A stretch of DNA of 38,334 nt from Paenibacillus glycanilyticus (GCF_030161375.1 NZ_BSSQ01000034.1:1-38334), one strand, 5' to 3'. Shown: positions 1 to 8,646, numbered from the stretch's first letter. The notes: generated by a model from the letters alone, not told the origin. Numbers and translations are program-made.

Positions 1-3
1 CGT

Positions 4-23
4 TGTTCAGTTTTCAAAGAACA
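4..23 (-). promoter_or_regulatory. boxA-like rRNA leader antitermination element
   Basis: Read on the minus strand this is TGTTCTTTGAAAACTGAACA, which closely resembles the boxA and leader sequence found before 16S rRNA and in 16S-23S spacers of Bacillus and Paenibacillus. It lies about 45 bases downstream of a strong-looking promoter and no coding frame covers it. I infer that a 16S rRNA gene begins shortly beyond the left edge on the minus strand. The rRNA itself is not in the window. Confidence 0.7.
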
Positions 24-69
24 ATTTCTTTTTCGTTCATCACCGTGTTTCTCAGCGGCGACAAGAGAT

Positions 70-99
70 AATATATCATGGATGCCTATAGGATTGCAA
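70..99 (-). promoter_or_regulatory. Probable rRNA operon promoter
   Basis: On the minus strand: TTGCAA (94-99), an 18-base spacer, then TATATT (70-75). Just upstream (about 101-121) is a run of A and T bases resembling an UP element, as expected for rrn promoters. The transcript would start near 63 and run through the boxA-like sequence out of the window. It follows gtrA closely with no obvious GC-rich terminator between them. Confidence 0.6.
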
Positions 100-125
100 G
101 CACTTTTTAAAACTTTTTTTGATAT

Positions 126-581
126 TCATTTGTTTAAGGGTTGCGGCGATCTAAACACCCACCATTTGCTGCCCGCAAAGTTGAGAACAACGGTTACTCC
201 CGTCGCAAGAAGCTTGGCCATAAACGGTCCTATCCCGGCAGACGTCATCAAGAAGAGCAGAAGCATAGACACTCCCAGTACGACTGCATTCCATGTAATG
301 AAGCGTATCATTAGCCCGCGGCGCATTCTGCCGTTACCTTCAATCCTCACAGATCCTTTAAACGTAAACAGAGAATTCAGTGCGTAGCTATTCACCATAC
401 CCGCGCTGTAGGATATAACCTGCGCGGGCAAGACATATAGTCCCGCCCACACCAATACGCTATATACGATGAAATCAACCAGTGTATTAAGCAAACCAAC
501 CATATTGAACATAATAAATTGCTTGAATGCGCCAAGACGCTTTTTGCCAACTCTAATCTGCTGCTCCGGCTCAATGGACAT
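126..581 (-). CDS. GtrA-family membrane protein
   Basis: The 151-residue protein has four hydrophobic segments (about 20-40, 50-70, 90-110 and 118-138). Its C-terminal NFAGSKWWVFRS sequence is the typical end motif of GtrA/DPMS-type proteins. Family members assist transfer of polyprenyl-phosphate sugars across the membrane (flippase role proposed) for surface glycan decoration. The start overlaps the end of the upstream glycosyltransferase by 11 bases, implying translational coupling. It is the last gene of the three-gene glycosylation module and ends just before the probable rRNA promoter. The family assignment is firm; the sugar and acceptor are unknown. Confidence 0.85.
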   Translation of the reverse strand: MSIEPEQQIRVGKKRLGAFKQFIMFNMVGLLNTLVDFIVYSVLVWAGLYVLPAQVISYSAGMVNSYALNSLFTFKGSVRIEGNGRMRRGLMIRFITWNAVVLGVSMLLLFLMTSAGIGPFMAKLLATGVTVVLNFAGSKWWVFRSPQPLNK

Positions 582-1557
582 ATTCGCGTTCCTTTTCCTT
601 CGCTTTCTCCTCTTGTTCCTTCTCTTCGCTGAATCCCCGCGCTTCTCTTACAATATATAAAGGGCGGTTTTTCGATTCATCATATATCCGACCGATATAT
701 TCGCCGATCAAGCCAAGAAGCATCAGAATAATCCCGTTGAACAAAAGATTGATAGCCACGATGGTTGTCCAACCCGGCACCACGCCAGAAGCAAACAAAC
801 GCTGACATAAGACAACTAATAAGTAAACAAAACTGGAGGCCGACAGCGTAAAGCCGATATAGGTTGCAATTTTTAGCGGCTTGTAGGAAAAGGACGTAAT
901 GCCGTCTACCGCAAAGCGGATCATTTTTTTGAGCGGATATTTGGTCTCTCCGGCAAAACGCTCCTCGCGCACATACTCCACCATCGTCTGGCGGAAGCCT
1001 ACCCAACTAACGAGACCGCGCACAAAGCGGTTCTTCTCCTTCAGCCCCCGCAGTACGTCGCATACTTTGCGGTCGATCAGGCGGAAGTCGCCAGTATCCA
1101 TTGGTATATCGAAATTCGTAAGGCTCCGCATCGTTCGGTAGAACAACATGGCCGAAATTTTCTTGAAGGGAGTTTCGCCTTTGCGCTTCAGTCGTTTGCC
1201 GTAAACAACCTCATAACCTTCCTTCCACTTCTCGATCATCTCCAGCATGACTTCCGGCGGATCTTGAAGATCCGCATCAATAATAATGATGGCTTCGCCT
1301 TGCGCATAATCCATTCCGGCCGTGATCGCTATCTGATGACCAAAGTTACGAGAGAAATTGACCAGACGGACATGGCTATCCTGCTGACAGATGGCCTCCA
1401 CAATATCAACCGTTTGGTCTTTGCTACCGTCGTTAACGAATACAAGCTCATAAGGCTCGCCATAACCGTCCATGACTTCCTTCAGCTTGGCATACGTATG
1501 GCGAATAACTTCTTCTTCGTTATACATCGGTACAATAATGCTGTATCTCGCCTTCAT
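571..1557 (-). CDS. Polyprenyl-phosphate glycosyltransferase, GT2 family (DPM1/CsbB/YkcC-like)
   Basis: The 328-residue protein has an N-terminal GT-A domain starting YSIIVPMYNEEE, with VNDGSKD and the metal-binding acidic cluster IDADLQDPPE near residues 93-102. Two membrane segments at about 230-255 and 265-290 are typical of bactoprenol glycosyltransferases that load a sugar from a nucleotide donor onto undecaprenyl phosphate on the cytoplasmic face. It is followed by a charged Glu/Lys-rich tail (about 305-328). It lies 22 bases after the large GT-C fusion gene and overlaps gtrA by 11 bases. I infer it makes the lipid-linked sugar that GtrA moves and the GT-C enzyme uses. The sugar cannot be told from sequence. 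Confidence 0.88.
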   Translation of the reverse strand: MKARYSIIVPMYNEEEVIRHTYAKLKEVMDGYGEPYELVFVNDGSKDQTVDIVEAICQQDSHVRLVNFSRNFGHQIAITAGMDYAQGEAIIIIDADLQDPPEVMLEMIEKWKEGYEVVYGKRLKRKGETPFKKISAMLFYRTMRSLTNFDIPMDTGDFRLIDRKVCDVLRGLKEKNRFVRGLVSWVGFRQTMVEYVREERFAGETKYPLKKMIRFAVDGITSFSYKPLKIATYIGFTLSASSFVYLLVVLCQRLFASGVVPGWTTIVAINLLFNGIILMLLGLIGEYIGRIYDESKNRPLYIVREARGFSEEKEQEEKAKEKEREYVH

Positions 1558-1579
1558 GCCCGTCTACCCCTTCCGCTCA

Positions 1580-4500
1580 TCAGCTATAAAAGACCCAAGA
1601 GTCAAAATGTCTTAAAGCAATCATCACATAATCCTTGCTTACTTCCATACCGGAAATGACTGGATAGTACATAATAAATAAAACTACCGCTATGCCGGTA
1701 TATATCCAGCGGATTCGTCTTCTATTCTCACGGCCCTCTTCCACCCTGGTAAATATATAAACAATGGCTAGGATCATAAACGGAACCATTGCAAAATAAT
1801 GATACAAGAACGTCAACCTAGGAACGAGCATCCATGGCAGGTACTGCGACAAGTAAGCTATCCACAAAACGTACATGCGCTTGTCTTTGCGCTTCAAACT
1901 TACGTACAGAGCTGCAATAATCGCGAATATTCCCGTCCACCAGATGAGCGGATTGCCAAACGATGAAATCGACGAGACCATGCCCGGCTCGAGGTTCTTA
2001 CCGTTATAATACCAGACCGGACGTTTCATAAACGGCCATTCCCACCATTGTGATGAATAAGGGTGCGTAGCGACCAGATGGCTGTGATAGTCGTACATAT
2101 GCTTCTGGTACTCTACAAGCCGTTCCGCCGTATACGTATCTCCCTTAACCGACAAAACGGGGATGTAGGACAAACAATAAATAACAAGCGGGATAACAAC
2201 AAAGAAAATCAAGCAGCTTGCAAGAGTCAGAATCGTATTCCGCACAAATCCGCGGGAAGCCCTCTGGTAAGCCTCATCCCCCGGTTGCCCTTCTCCTCTG
2301 CCAGCCAGGACTCGTTTGGCCGCCGCATGTTCGCGATACCGTTCAATTAGGACAAGCGCCAACATAACCGCAAGTCCGGCACCCCCATAGATAACAATCC
2401 ACTTGGAAGCTACTCCGATCCCGAACAACAACCCTGCCCAGAACAAGGGCACAAGCGTCTTCCGAAGCGATGACCGGTAAAAGCTCATTTCCCGGTATTT
2501 ATTCATGAAATAGAACATCAGCATGATGAAAAAGACGCCATACACATCAATCGTCGCGATACGTGTCTGTGTGAAATGCATAAAGTCCGCTGCAAACAGG
2601 ATAGCCGCCGTTGCCGCATATCCCGTCTTGCGGAACAGTTGCAGGGCAAACAAATAGATTACGGGAAGCATGGCAATGCCAAACAACGTTCCTACGATCC
2701 GCCAGCCAAACGGACTGAAGCCAAACAGCTTGATTCCTACCGCAATAAGCAGCTTGCCAAGCGGCGGATGCGTATTCTCATAGGCTTTAATGCCATGCAG
2801 GTTCTCATATGCCGTACGCGCATGATAAATCTCGTCGAAATAGGAGCTGTTCAAATAGTCCGGTTTGTACACCGCGTTCTTCTGTTCATCAAATAATCGA
2901 TCTGCTGTAGTAGCAGGGTCCTGCTGGCTTGAGCTAAGTATAGATGGATCTACAATGCTGCTGATCGGGATCGGTTTGTCGCTACCCTCCGAATAAAAAG
3001 CAACCTCCTGCATATAGAAGCCTGATTGGGTAACGGTAAGCTTCGCATATTGAGCCGTTTGGTTGACCGGATTAACCGTCCATTTCAGGTCATCGCCAAC
3101 CTTTTGCTCAATCTCAATCGGACTGCTCCATTGCTCCGGCGTATTGGAATCCGGCACGGAACTTGTGAATTCCCATTTGTATTTCCCTACTCCAACGCCA
3201 TTAAAGCTATTAATCTGACCGATCTGCACGGGCTTGCCGAAATCGACATAGAGGGTTTGTCCCGCCTTATCAGCTTTCCAGCCGCTGTCGAAGCTGACCG
3301 TAGAACCCAGATTAACTAGGGCGATCACCGCATAAACAGCCGTAATGGCAGACATCCAAATCCAGTCCTTGCGCTGCAGCTTGCGGACTGGCGCTTCTTC
3401 CGCGCGCACGCTTTGCAACAGCCGTTCCTCGGACAAGGCAAGCTCTACCTTCGTCACGCTATGAACGGGAAGCTGGCATCCCCTCATATATCTATCGTAA
3501 CCGATATAAATCATGTACAGATACAAACCAAGATTGCAAATCGAAGTAACAATTAGAATACCATTTGAAGAAGGCAAGAACGCGTTGGCTTTGCTGAAGT
3601 CCAAGACATAACCGACGTTAATGAAATGAGTAATGCTAAAACCAAGGAGCAAATGCAGAATCCGGCGGTCCTTCGCTTCGATATAAGCAAAAATCAATAG
3701 CAAAAGAGCCGGGAACATGTAGCGTTCATGCATTTTGGCAGCAAACATAAAGACGGTGACGATCAATATTAAAGCCATGTAGAAGGAACCAGACAGATCT
3801 TTCTGCTGTTTGCGGAAAGCGAAAAAGAGAATGGAACTAGCTGTCGCAAACACGATGCCGATATTGCCCCACGCCGAATATTTCAGTCCAAGCCAATGCT
3901 GATCGAGCTGCGCCCATTGCCCTCCCGTCAAAGCATATAAATTAAATGCGTTTAGCGTGCCGTACGGATAGGAAGAAAGCGTTGATTTATAAAGATTATA
4001 AAGTGCTGATAGCCCGCCATTGTTCCAAATAAACGGCGCCGCGAGCAAGAGGAACGCAACCGCACCGTAAATGACGCTAGCTGCGATACGCTTCCACTGT
4101 TTAAGACTATAACCGTAAGCAAGCAGCATAACAGGCGTGAATATAAGCGCCTGAGGCTTCACAAGTACCGCAAGCGCAAACCAAATCGAGCCTCGTTCCA
4201 GCTTGCCTTCCGTAATCGCCCAGATCGCCAATACAAGGATCAGAGCAAAGAAGGAATCGACCTGCCCCCATCCGGCGGAGTTGATCCAGACGGCAGGATT
4301 CCAAATATAAATCATCGCAAGCCCAAATGCGGCGCGGTGATCAAGTTTTCTCGCCGCGGTACGATAGATGAGATATCCGGTGATCAGGTCGGCAAAAATA
4401 GCCGGGAACTTGTAGAGAACAACGGCTGCATCGCTTGCTGAATCGATACCGATCCAGGACTGAACCGCCCCAAGCACATAAAGCACATAAATATAACCCG

Positions 4501-5029
4501 GAGGATAATCCGCGAACATACCCTCCTGATAGAAGTTGCCGAGGCCGTCCTTAAAGGCGTGATTCGCCCAAAATATAAACGTATTGATATCATTCGTGTA
4601 ACCGGGGTTTGTAGCCGCTATGTAGAATCGGAAGGCAAATGCAGCTAGCAATGCAATCCGCATCCCGTTCAACGAAGGTTTGCTCTCGGATGACAGAGAC
4701 TTCCCCGATACTGTAAATTCCCGTGCACGGAGCCATCTGCTGTACAGATAAGCGAATAATGCGCCAAACAGCGCCGATAGCAACAACACAGAAAAAGCCG
4801 ATATTTTCTTCGGATCAATCTTCTCCTGCTCTTCTGGAGTAGCCGAGGCGGAATGGACCGGGTCAAGCGAGATGACCGGCGAGAAGGCTTCGGTCGCAAT
4901 ATTGCCCAGAGCGTTTGATCCTGACGCACCGCTCCCTTCAGCAAATACATAGCCGTGCATGGCAGGCAAAAGTCCAACAACGAGAACAATTAATAAACAG
5001 ATGATTGCACGCAAGCCACTCTTCCACAT
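1580..5029 (-). CDS. Double GT-C membrane glycosyltransferase with PMT (GT39) C-terminal half
   Basis: This 1149-residue polytopic protein starts with a signal-like hydrophobic segment (about 7-30). A first GT-C-type membrane domain (about 75-520) has an acidic TND site near 146-147, DYPPGY near 175 and a KMHERYMFP motif. An extracytoplasmic beta-rich segment (about 577-690), rather like an F5/8 type C or discoidin domain, follows. The C-terminal part (about 715-1149) is a protein O-mannosyltransferase-like GT39 domain with SYFDEIYHAR (DE near 731-732), THPPLGK near 753-759, TRIATIDVYGVFF and a late HPYSSQWWEW motif. Such enzymes use polyprenyl-phosphate sugars outside the membrane to glycosylate proteins or cell-wall polymers. 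Usual PMTs are about half this length, so it looks like a fusion of two transferases. It is first of three co-oriented genes. A possible -35 (TTGACA, 5109-5114) lies upstream without a convincing -10. Confidence 0.8.
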   Translation of the reverse strand: MWKSGLRAIICLLIVLVVGLLPAMHGYVFAEGSGASGSNALGNIATEAFSPVISLDPVHSASATPEEQEKIDPKKISAFSVLLLSALFGALFAYLYSRWLRAREFTVSGKSLSSESKPSLNGMRIALLAAFAFRFYIAATNPGYTNDINTFIFWANHAFKDGLGNFYQEGMFADYPPGYIYVLYVLGAVQSWIGIDSASDAAVVLYKFPAIFADLITGYLIYRTAARKLDHRAAFGLAMIYIWNPAVWINSAGWGQVDSFFALILVLAIWAITEGKLERGSIWFALAVLVKPQALIFTPVMLLAYGYSLKQWKRIAASVIYGAVAFLLLAAPFIWNNGGLSALYNLYKSTLSSYPYGTLNAFNLYALTGGQWAQLDQHWLGLKYSAWGNIGIVFATASSILFFAFRKQQKDLSGSFYMALILIVTVFMFAAKMHERYMFPALLLLIFAYIEAKDRRILHLLLGFSITHFINVGYVLDFSKANAFLPSSNGILIVTSICNLGLYLYMIYIGYDRYMRGCQLPVHSVTKVELALSEERLLQSVRAEEAPVRKLQRKDWIWMSAITAVYAVIALVNLGSTVSFDSGWKADKAGQTLYVDFGKPVQIGQINSFNGVGVGKYKWEFTSSVPDSNTPEQWSSPIEIEQKVGDDLKWTVNPVNQTAQYAKLTVTQSGFYMQEVAFYSEGSDKPIPISSIVDPSILSSSQQDPATTADRLFDEQKNAVYKPDYLNSSYFDEIYHARTAYENLHGIKAYENTHPPLGKLLIAVGIKLFGFSPFGWRIVGTLFGIAMLPVIYLFALQLFRKTGYAATAAILFAADFMHFTQTRIATIDVYGVFFIMLMFYFMNKYREMSFYRSSLRKTLVPLFWAGLLFGIGVASKWIVIYGGAGLAVMLALVLIERYREHAAAKRVLAGRGEGQPGDEAYQRASRGFVRNTILTLASCLIFFVVIPLVIYCLSYIPVLSVKGDTYTAERLVEYQKHMYDYHSHLVATHPYSSQWWEWPFMKRPVWYYNGKNLEPGMVSSISSFGNPLIWWTGIFAIIAALYVSLKRKDKRMYVLWIAYLSQYLPWMLVPRLTFLYHYFAMVPFMILAIVYIFTRVEEGRENRRRIRWIYTGIAVVLFIMYYPVISGMEVSKDYVMIALRHFDSWVFYS

Positions 5030-5131
5030 TTTCCGCGGTTCACCTCAAAGAATAAGTTTCTTCTGCTTGTTTTTCCTGTAAAATTACATTCTCACTTTCC
5101 CTATCAAATGTCAATGTGCGCTCCTATCCAT

Positions 5132-5173
5132 AAAAAAACACCGCCCGGACCTTTCAGTCCAAGCGGTGTTGTA
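5132..5173 (-). terminator. Rho-independent terminator of lysS
   Basis: On the minus strand, AACACCGC pairs with GCGGTGTT and the inner TTGGAC pairs with GTCCGG, followed directly by a run of T. It begins 10 bases after the lysS stop and separates lysS from the glycosyltransferase genes. Confidence 0.88.
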
Positions 5174-5182
5174 ATTATCATC

Positions 5183-6709
5183 TTATTCGCCTGCACGCTC
5201 GCGCATATGCGGGAACAACAGCACATCGCGAATGGAAGGCGCATTGGTAAGCAACATAACAAGGCGATCGACGCCGATGCCAAGTCCGCCGGTTGGCGGC
5301 ATGCCGTACTCGAGAGCGCGGATGAAATCATCATCCATCTCATGCGCTTCGTCGTTGCCTTGCTCTTTCTCCACGAGCTGCGCTTCGAAACGTTGACGCT
5401 GGTCGATCGGATCGTTAAGCTCGGTGAACGCATTCGCATGCTCGCGCGCAACGATAAACAATTCGAAGCGGTCCGTAAAGCGCGGATCAACCGGGTTCTT
5501 CTTCGCCAGCGGCGAAATGGCAACCGGATGGCCGGTAACGAAGGTCGGTTGAATGAGCGTATGCTCGCAATGCGTCTCGAAGAACGCATTCAGGATATGG
5601 CCAAAGGTCATATGAGGCTCAACCGGTACTTTGTGCTCCTTCGCGAGGGCATGAGCTTCTTCATCGCTCATCTCTACGCTGAAGTCAACGCCGGTTACTT
5701 CCTTAACCAGGTCGACCATGGATACTCGGCGCCATTCCGGCGTAAGATCAATTTCTTGACCTTGGTAATTGATCTTCATAGTACCGAGTACTTCCTGAGC
5801 GATATGCGCAATCAGGTTTTCCGTCAGCGCCATGATGTCTTTGTAATCGGCATAAGCCTCATACAGCTCGATCATCGTAAACTCCGGATTATGGCGAGTC
5901 GAAATGCCTTCATTCCGGTAAACGCGGCCAATCTCGTATACTTTCTCAAGTCCGCCGACGATCAGACGTTTCAGATGGAGTTCGATCGCAATACGCATAT
6001 ACAGCTGCATATCAAGAGCATTGTGATGCGTAATAAACGGACGAGCCGCAGCGCCGCCTGCAATGGAGTGCAGGGTTGGCGTTTCAACTTCGAGGTAACC
6101 CTTCGAGTCGAGGTAACGACGCATCGATTGGATAATACGCGAACGCGTAATGAAGGTTTGCTGTACGTCCGGGTTCACGATCAGGTCGACGTAACGCTGA
6201 CGGTAGCGCAGCTCAACGTCTTTCAGACCGTGGTATTTGTCAGGCAGCGGTAGCAGCGACTTCGTCAGCACTTCGACTTCCTGGGCTTTAACCGATACTT
6301 CACCCGTGTTTGTCTTGAACACAACGCCGCTTACGCCTACGATATCGCCGATATCAAGCAGTTCAAACGCCGCGTATTTGTTCGCTTCAACGGTGTCTTT
6401 GCGAACGTAGATCTGAATTTTGCCGGAAAGATCCTGGATATGCGCAAAAGAAGCTTTGCCCATGCCGCGCTTTTGCATGATGCGGCCGGCTACTTGAACC
6501 TTAATCGCTTTTTCTTCCAGCTCTTCCTTGCTGAATTCTTCATAAGCAGATACGATGTCCTTCGCGTTGTGAGTGCGCTCGAACTTGACGCCAAACGGGT
6601 CAACGCCAAGCGCTCTCAGCTCGTCCAGTTTGTCTCTGCGAATTTGCAGAAGCTCGCTTAATTCTTGTTCTTGTTCCACTCCCGTGTTTTGCTGATCCAC
6701 TTCATTCAT
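5183..6709 (-). CDS. lysS: Lysyl-tRNA synthetase, class II
   Basis: The 508-residue enzyme charges tRNA-Lys with lysine in the cytoplasm. It has an N-terminal OB-fold anticodon-binding domain (about 65-165) and a class II catalytic domain. Motif 2 is visible as YRNEGISTRHNPEFTMIE and motif 3 as GLGIGVDRLVMLLT near the C-terminus. Length matches bacterial LysS. The ATG at 6709 has AGGAG only four bases upstream, a short spacing. The gene stands after greA and its terminator and ends at its own terminator. A leader of about 180 bases precedes it; I found no T-box and no clear promoter there. In B. subtilis lysS follows dusB directly, whereas here greA lies between them. Confidence 0.97.
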   Translation of the reverse strand: MNEVDQQNTGVEQEQELSELLQIRRDKLDELRALGVDPFGVKFERTHNAKDIVSAYEEFSKEELEEKAIKVQVAGRIMQKRGMGKASFAHIQDLSGKIQIYVRKDTVEANKYAAFELLDIGDIVGVSGVVFKTNTGEVSVKAQEVEVLTKSLLPLPDKYHGLKDVELRYRQRYVDLIVNPDVQQTFITRSRIIQSMRRYLDSKGYLEVETPTLHSIAGGAAARPFITHHNALDMQLYMRIAIELHLKRLIVGGLEKVYEIGRVYRNEGISTRHNPEFTMIELYEAYADYKDIMALTENLIAHIAQEVLGTMKINYQGQEIDLTPEWRRVSMVDLVKEVTGVDFSVEMSDEEAHALAKEHKVPVEPHMTFGHILNAFFETHCEHTLIQPTFVTGHPVAISPLAKKNPVDPRFTDRFELFIVAREHANAFTELNDPIDQRQRFEAQLVEKEQGNDEAHEMDDDFIRALEYGMPPTGGLGIGVDRLVMLLTNAPSIRDVLLFPHMRERAGE

Positions 6710-6837
6710 CTCCTAAATTAAAGGCACTGCTCTAGCGTAAACGGCTGCGCCATCCTCGGGAGGGCAGCAGACGTTTCGCGAGTGAAATATAAGCATTGTA
6801 TAGACAAGGGCCTATACGTTCTTATATGTAACGTTCA

Positions 6838-6863
6838 AAAAGCTTCCGATAAGGAAGCTTTCG
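6838..6863 (-). terminator. Terminator after greA
   Basis: On the minus strand a 9-bp stem AAAGCTTCC / GGAAGCTTT with a five-base loop is followed by a short T run, 28 bases after the greA stop. The stem is AT-rich and moderate in strength, so some read-through into lysS is plausible. Confidence 0.7.
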
Positions 6864-6890
6864 AAAAGTACGCAAATGGCAGTGCAAACC

Positions 6891-7367
6891 TTATTTTTTA
6901 ATATCGACGATTTTATATTGAATGATGCCGGCAGGAACGTTAACGTCCACGACTGTTCCTTTTTTCTTACCCAGAATCGCCTTGCCCACCGGGCTCTCGT
7001 TCGAAATTTTGTTGCGAAGAGGGTCGGATTCGGCTGAACCTACGATTGCATATTCCATTGTATCACCGAATTCCAAATCTTCCACTGTTACAACCGATCC
7101 AATACTTACCGTATTGGTATCGATCTCATCATTATTAATAATCCGCGCGTTGCGGAGCATTTTCTCAAGTGTGATGATGCGGCCTTCGATAAAAGCCTGC
7201 TCATTCTTGGCATCCTCGTATTCGGAGTTCTCGCTGATATCACCATAACCAATTGCTACTTTAATCCGTTCCGCTACTTCACGACGTTTGACCGACTTGA
7301 GATTTTCGAGTTCCTCTTCAAGTTTCTTTAAACCGTCCTGAGTCAGAATGATTTCCTTATCGCTCAT
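6891..7367 (-). CDS. greA: Transcription elongation factor GreA
   Basis: The 158-residue protein is normal GreA length. It has the N-terminal coiled-coil hairpin (about 8-75, containing KRREVAERIKVAIGYGDISENSEYEDAKNEQ) with the acidic tip, and a C-terminal FKBP-like domain (about 80-158) with SPVGKAILGKKKGTVVDV. GreA binds in the RNA polymerase secondary channel and stimulates cleavage of backtracked RNA. The ATG at 7367 is preceded by AGGAG. It has its own promoter and terminator, so it is an independent unit placed between dusB and lysS. Confidence 0.97.
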   Translation of the reverse strand: MSDKEIILTQDGLKKLEEELENLKSVKRREVAERIKVAIGYGDISENSEYEDAKNEQAFIEGRIITLEKMLRNARIINNDEIDTNTVSIGSVVTVEDLEFGDTMEYAIVGSAESDPLRNKISNESPVGKAILGKKKGTVVDVNVPAGIIQYKIVDIKK

Positions 7368-7440
7368 CTTCCGATTCTCCTGTCGTGTGACATATTATTC
7401 ATACGCTGTATGAATTCACTGTTATTTAATATATTGCATT

Positions 7441-7467
7441 CCCCGTTCCTCATGCCAAGTTGCGGGG
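7441..7467 (-). other. Small hairpin in greA leader
   Basis: Within the predicted leader of about 137 nt, CCCCG and CGGGG arms flank a 17-base loop. It could be incidental or affect greA mRNA; no known regulatory RNA class is recognised. Confidence 0.25.
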
Positions 7468-7510
7468 CAGCTAGCGCGAAAACGACGCTGTCGTTGATGT
7501 ATATTGCAAG

Positions 7511-7540
7511 ATTATATTTCAAAGACACCCCGAATGTCAA
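7511..7540 (-). promoter_or_regulatory. Sigma-A promoter of greA
   Basis: On the minus strand: perfect TTGACA (7535-7540), an 18-base spacer, and perfect TATAAT (7511-7516). It lies 144 bases upstream of the greA ATG, giving an unusually long untranslated leader of about 137 bases. Confidence 0.85.
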
Positions 7541-7587
7541 TCAAAGCCAAATTTGATATGTAACCGCTTTACATTGGTTTAGGCGGA

Positions 7588-7620
7588 GAGGACCACCGGT
7601 TTCTTCAACCAGTGATCCTC
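7588..7620 (-). terminator. Hairpin after dusB, possible terminator of the folate operon
   Basis: GAGGA..CAC..GGTT pairs with AACC..GTG..TCCTC around a five-base loop with two mismatches, starting ten bases after the dusB stop. There is no T-tract on the minus strand side, so it may be an mRNA-stabilising 3' hairpin or a weak terminator rather than a classical one. Confidence 0.45.
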
Positions 7621-7629
7621 CCTCTCTCT

Positions 7630-8646
7630 TTAATGAGCCGCTGTAGAGCTTCCCTTAGCAGATACCATCGCTTCTTCATCCAATGAAGCGATAAATTTCT
7701 CCATAATTTCGACAAGCGCATCGCGGCCCGTCTCTTCCATAATGACATCTTTCACGCGCGCCGCGCCGGGAAGTCCTTTCAAATACCACGCCATATGCTT
7801 GCGCATCTCGCGCACGGCGGTTGCTTCTCCTCTTAGAGCGACAAGGCGGTCCATATGAAGGATCGCAACCTCAAGTTTCTCGCGCGGATGCGGATCAGGC
7901 AACAGTTCACCCGATTCCAAATATTGAATCGTACGGTACAGCATCCAAGGGTTGCCTAGCGCGCCGCGTCCAATCATCACGCCGTCGCAGCCCGTATGAT
8001 CGAGCAGGCGGCGGGCATCCTCCGGCGAGAATACGTCGCCGTTGCCGATTACCGGAATGGAAACGGCTTGCTTCACATCGCGGATAATATCCCAGTTCGC
8101 CTTACCGGTGTATTGCTGCTCGCGTGTGCGTCCATGTACGCTGACGGCTTTGCCTCCCGCGCTTTCGACAGCTTTCGCGTTGTCGACCGCATAAATATGC
8201 TGATCGTCCCAGCCGATTCGCATCTTCACCGTAACCGGCTTGCTTACCGCAGCGGTAACCGCGGACACCATGTCATATATTTTGTTCGGATCAAGCAGCC
8301 AACGGGCGCCCGCATCGCAACTCGTTACTTTAGGTACCGGGCAACCCATATTAATGTCAATAATATCGGCATTGGTCTGTTGGTCGACAACTTTCGCCGC
8401 TTCAACGAGCGACTCGCGGTCACCGCCGAAAATTTGCAGGCTGAGCGGCTTCTCGCGCTCGTCGACAAACAGCATTTCCATCGTCCGCTTATTACCGTGC
8501 AAGATCGCTTTGTCGCTGACCATTTCCGCGCATACAAGGCCCGTTCCGAATTCTTTGGCAATCAAACGGAAAGCCGGGTTGCAGACGCCGGCCATCGGCG
8601 CGAGCACGACTTTGTTTTTCATCTCGATGTCTCCGATTTTCAACAC
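7630..8646 (-). CDS. dusB: tRNA-dihydrouridine synthase (DusB/YacF)
   Basis: The 338-residue FMN enzyme reduces uridines in the tRNA D-loop. It shows the TIM-barrel start VVLAPMAGVCNPAFR (about 14-28), the conserved MGCPVPKVT with the catalytic Cys near residue 101, KMRIGWDD, SVHGRTREQQYTG, IGNGDVFSPEDA and GVMIGRGALGNPW. The start codon at 8646 is GTG followed by TTG; GGAGG sits 13 bases upstream, slightly far. It is the last gene of the folate operon, 60 bases after yazB, as in B. subtilis (yacF). A short low-complexity tail after residue 325 is not part of the core fold. Confidence 0.95.
   Translation of the reverse strand: MLKIGDIEMKNKVVLAPMAGVCNPAFRLIAKEFGTGLVCAEMVSDKAILHGNKRTMEMLFVDEREKPLSLQIFGGDRESLVEAAKVVDQQTNADIIDINMGCPVPKVTSCDAGARWLLDPNKIYDMVSAVTAAVSKPVTVKMRIGWDDQHIYAVDNAKAVESAGGKAVSVHGRTREQQYTGKANWDIIRDVKQAVSIPVIGNGDVFSPEDARRLLDHTGCDGVMIGRGALGNPWMLYRTIQYLESGELLPDPHPREKLEVAILHMDRLVALRGEATAVREMRKHMAWYLKGLPGAARVKDVIMEETGRDALVEIMEKFIASLDEEAMVSAKGSSTAAH

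Noticed and set aside
5108..6253. 381-codon open frame on the plus strand opposite lysS
   Set aside because: It is antisense to an unmistakable lysyl-tRNA synthetase, has no recognisable domain, and its composition reflects lysS codon bias.
6710..6837. T-box or other riboswitch in the lysS leader
   Set aside because: No T-box sequence or specifier stem seen; only a weak GC-rich hairpin near 6755-6775.
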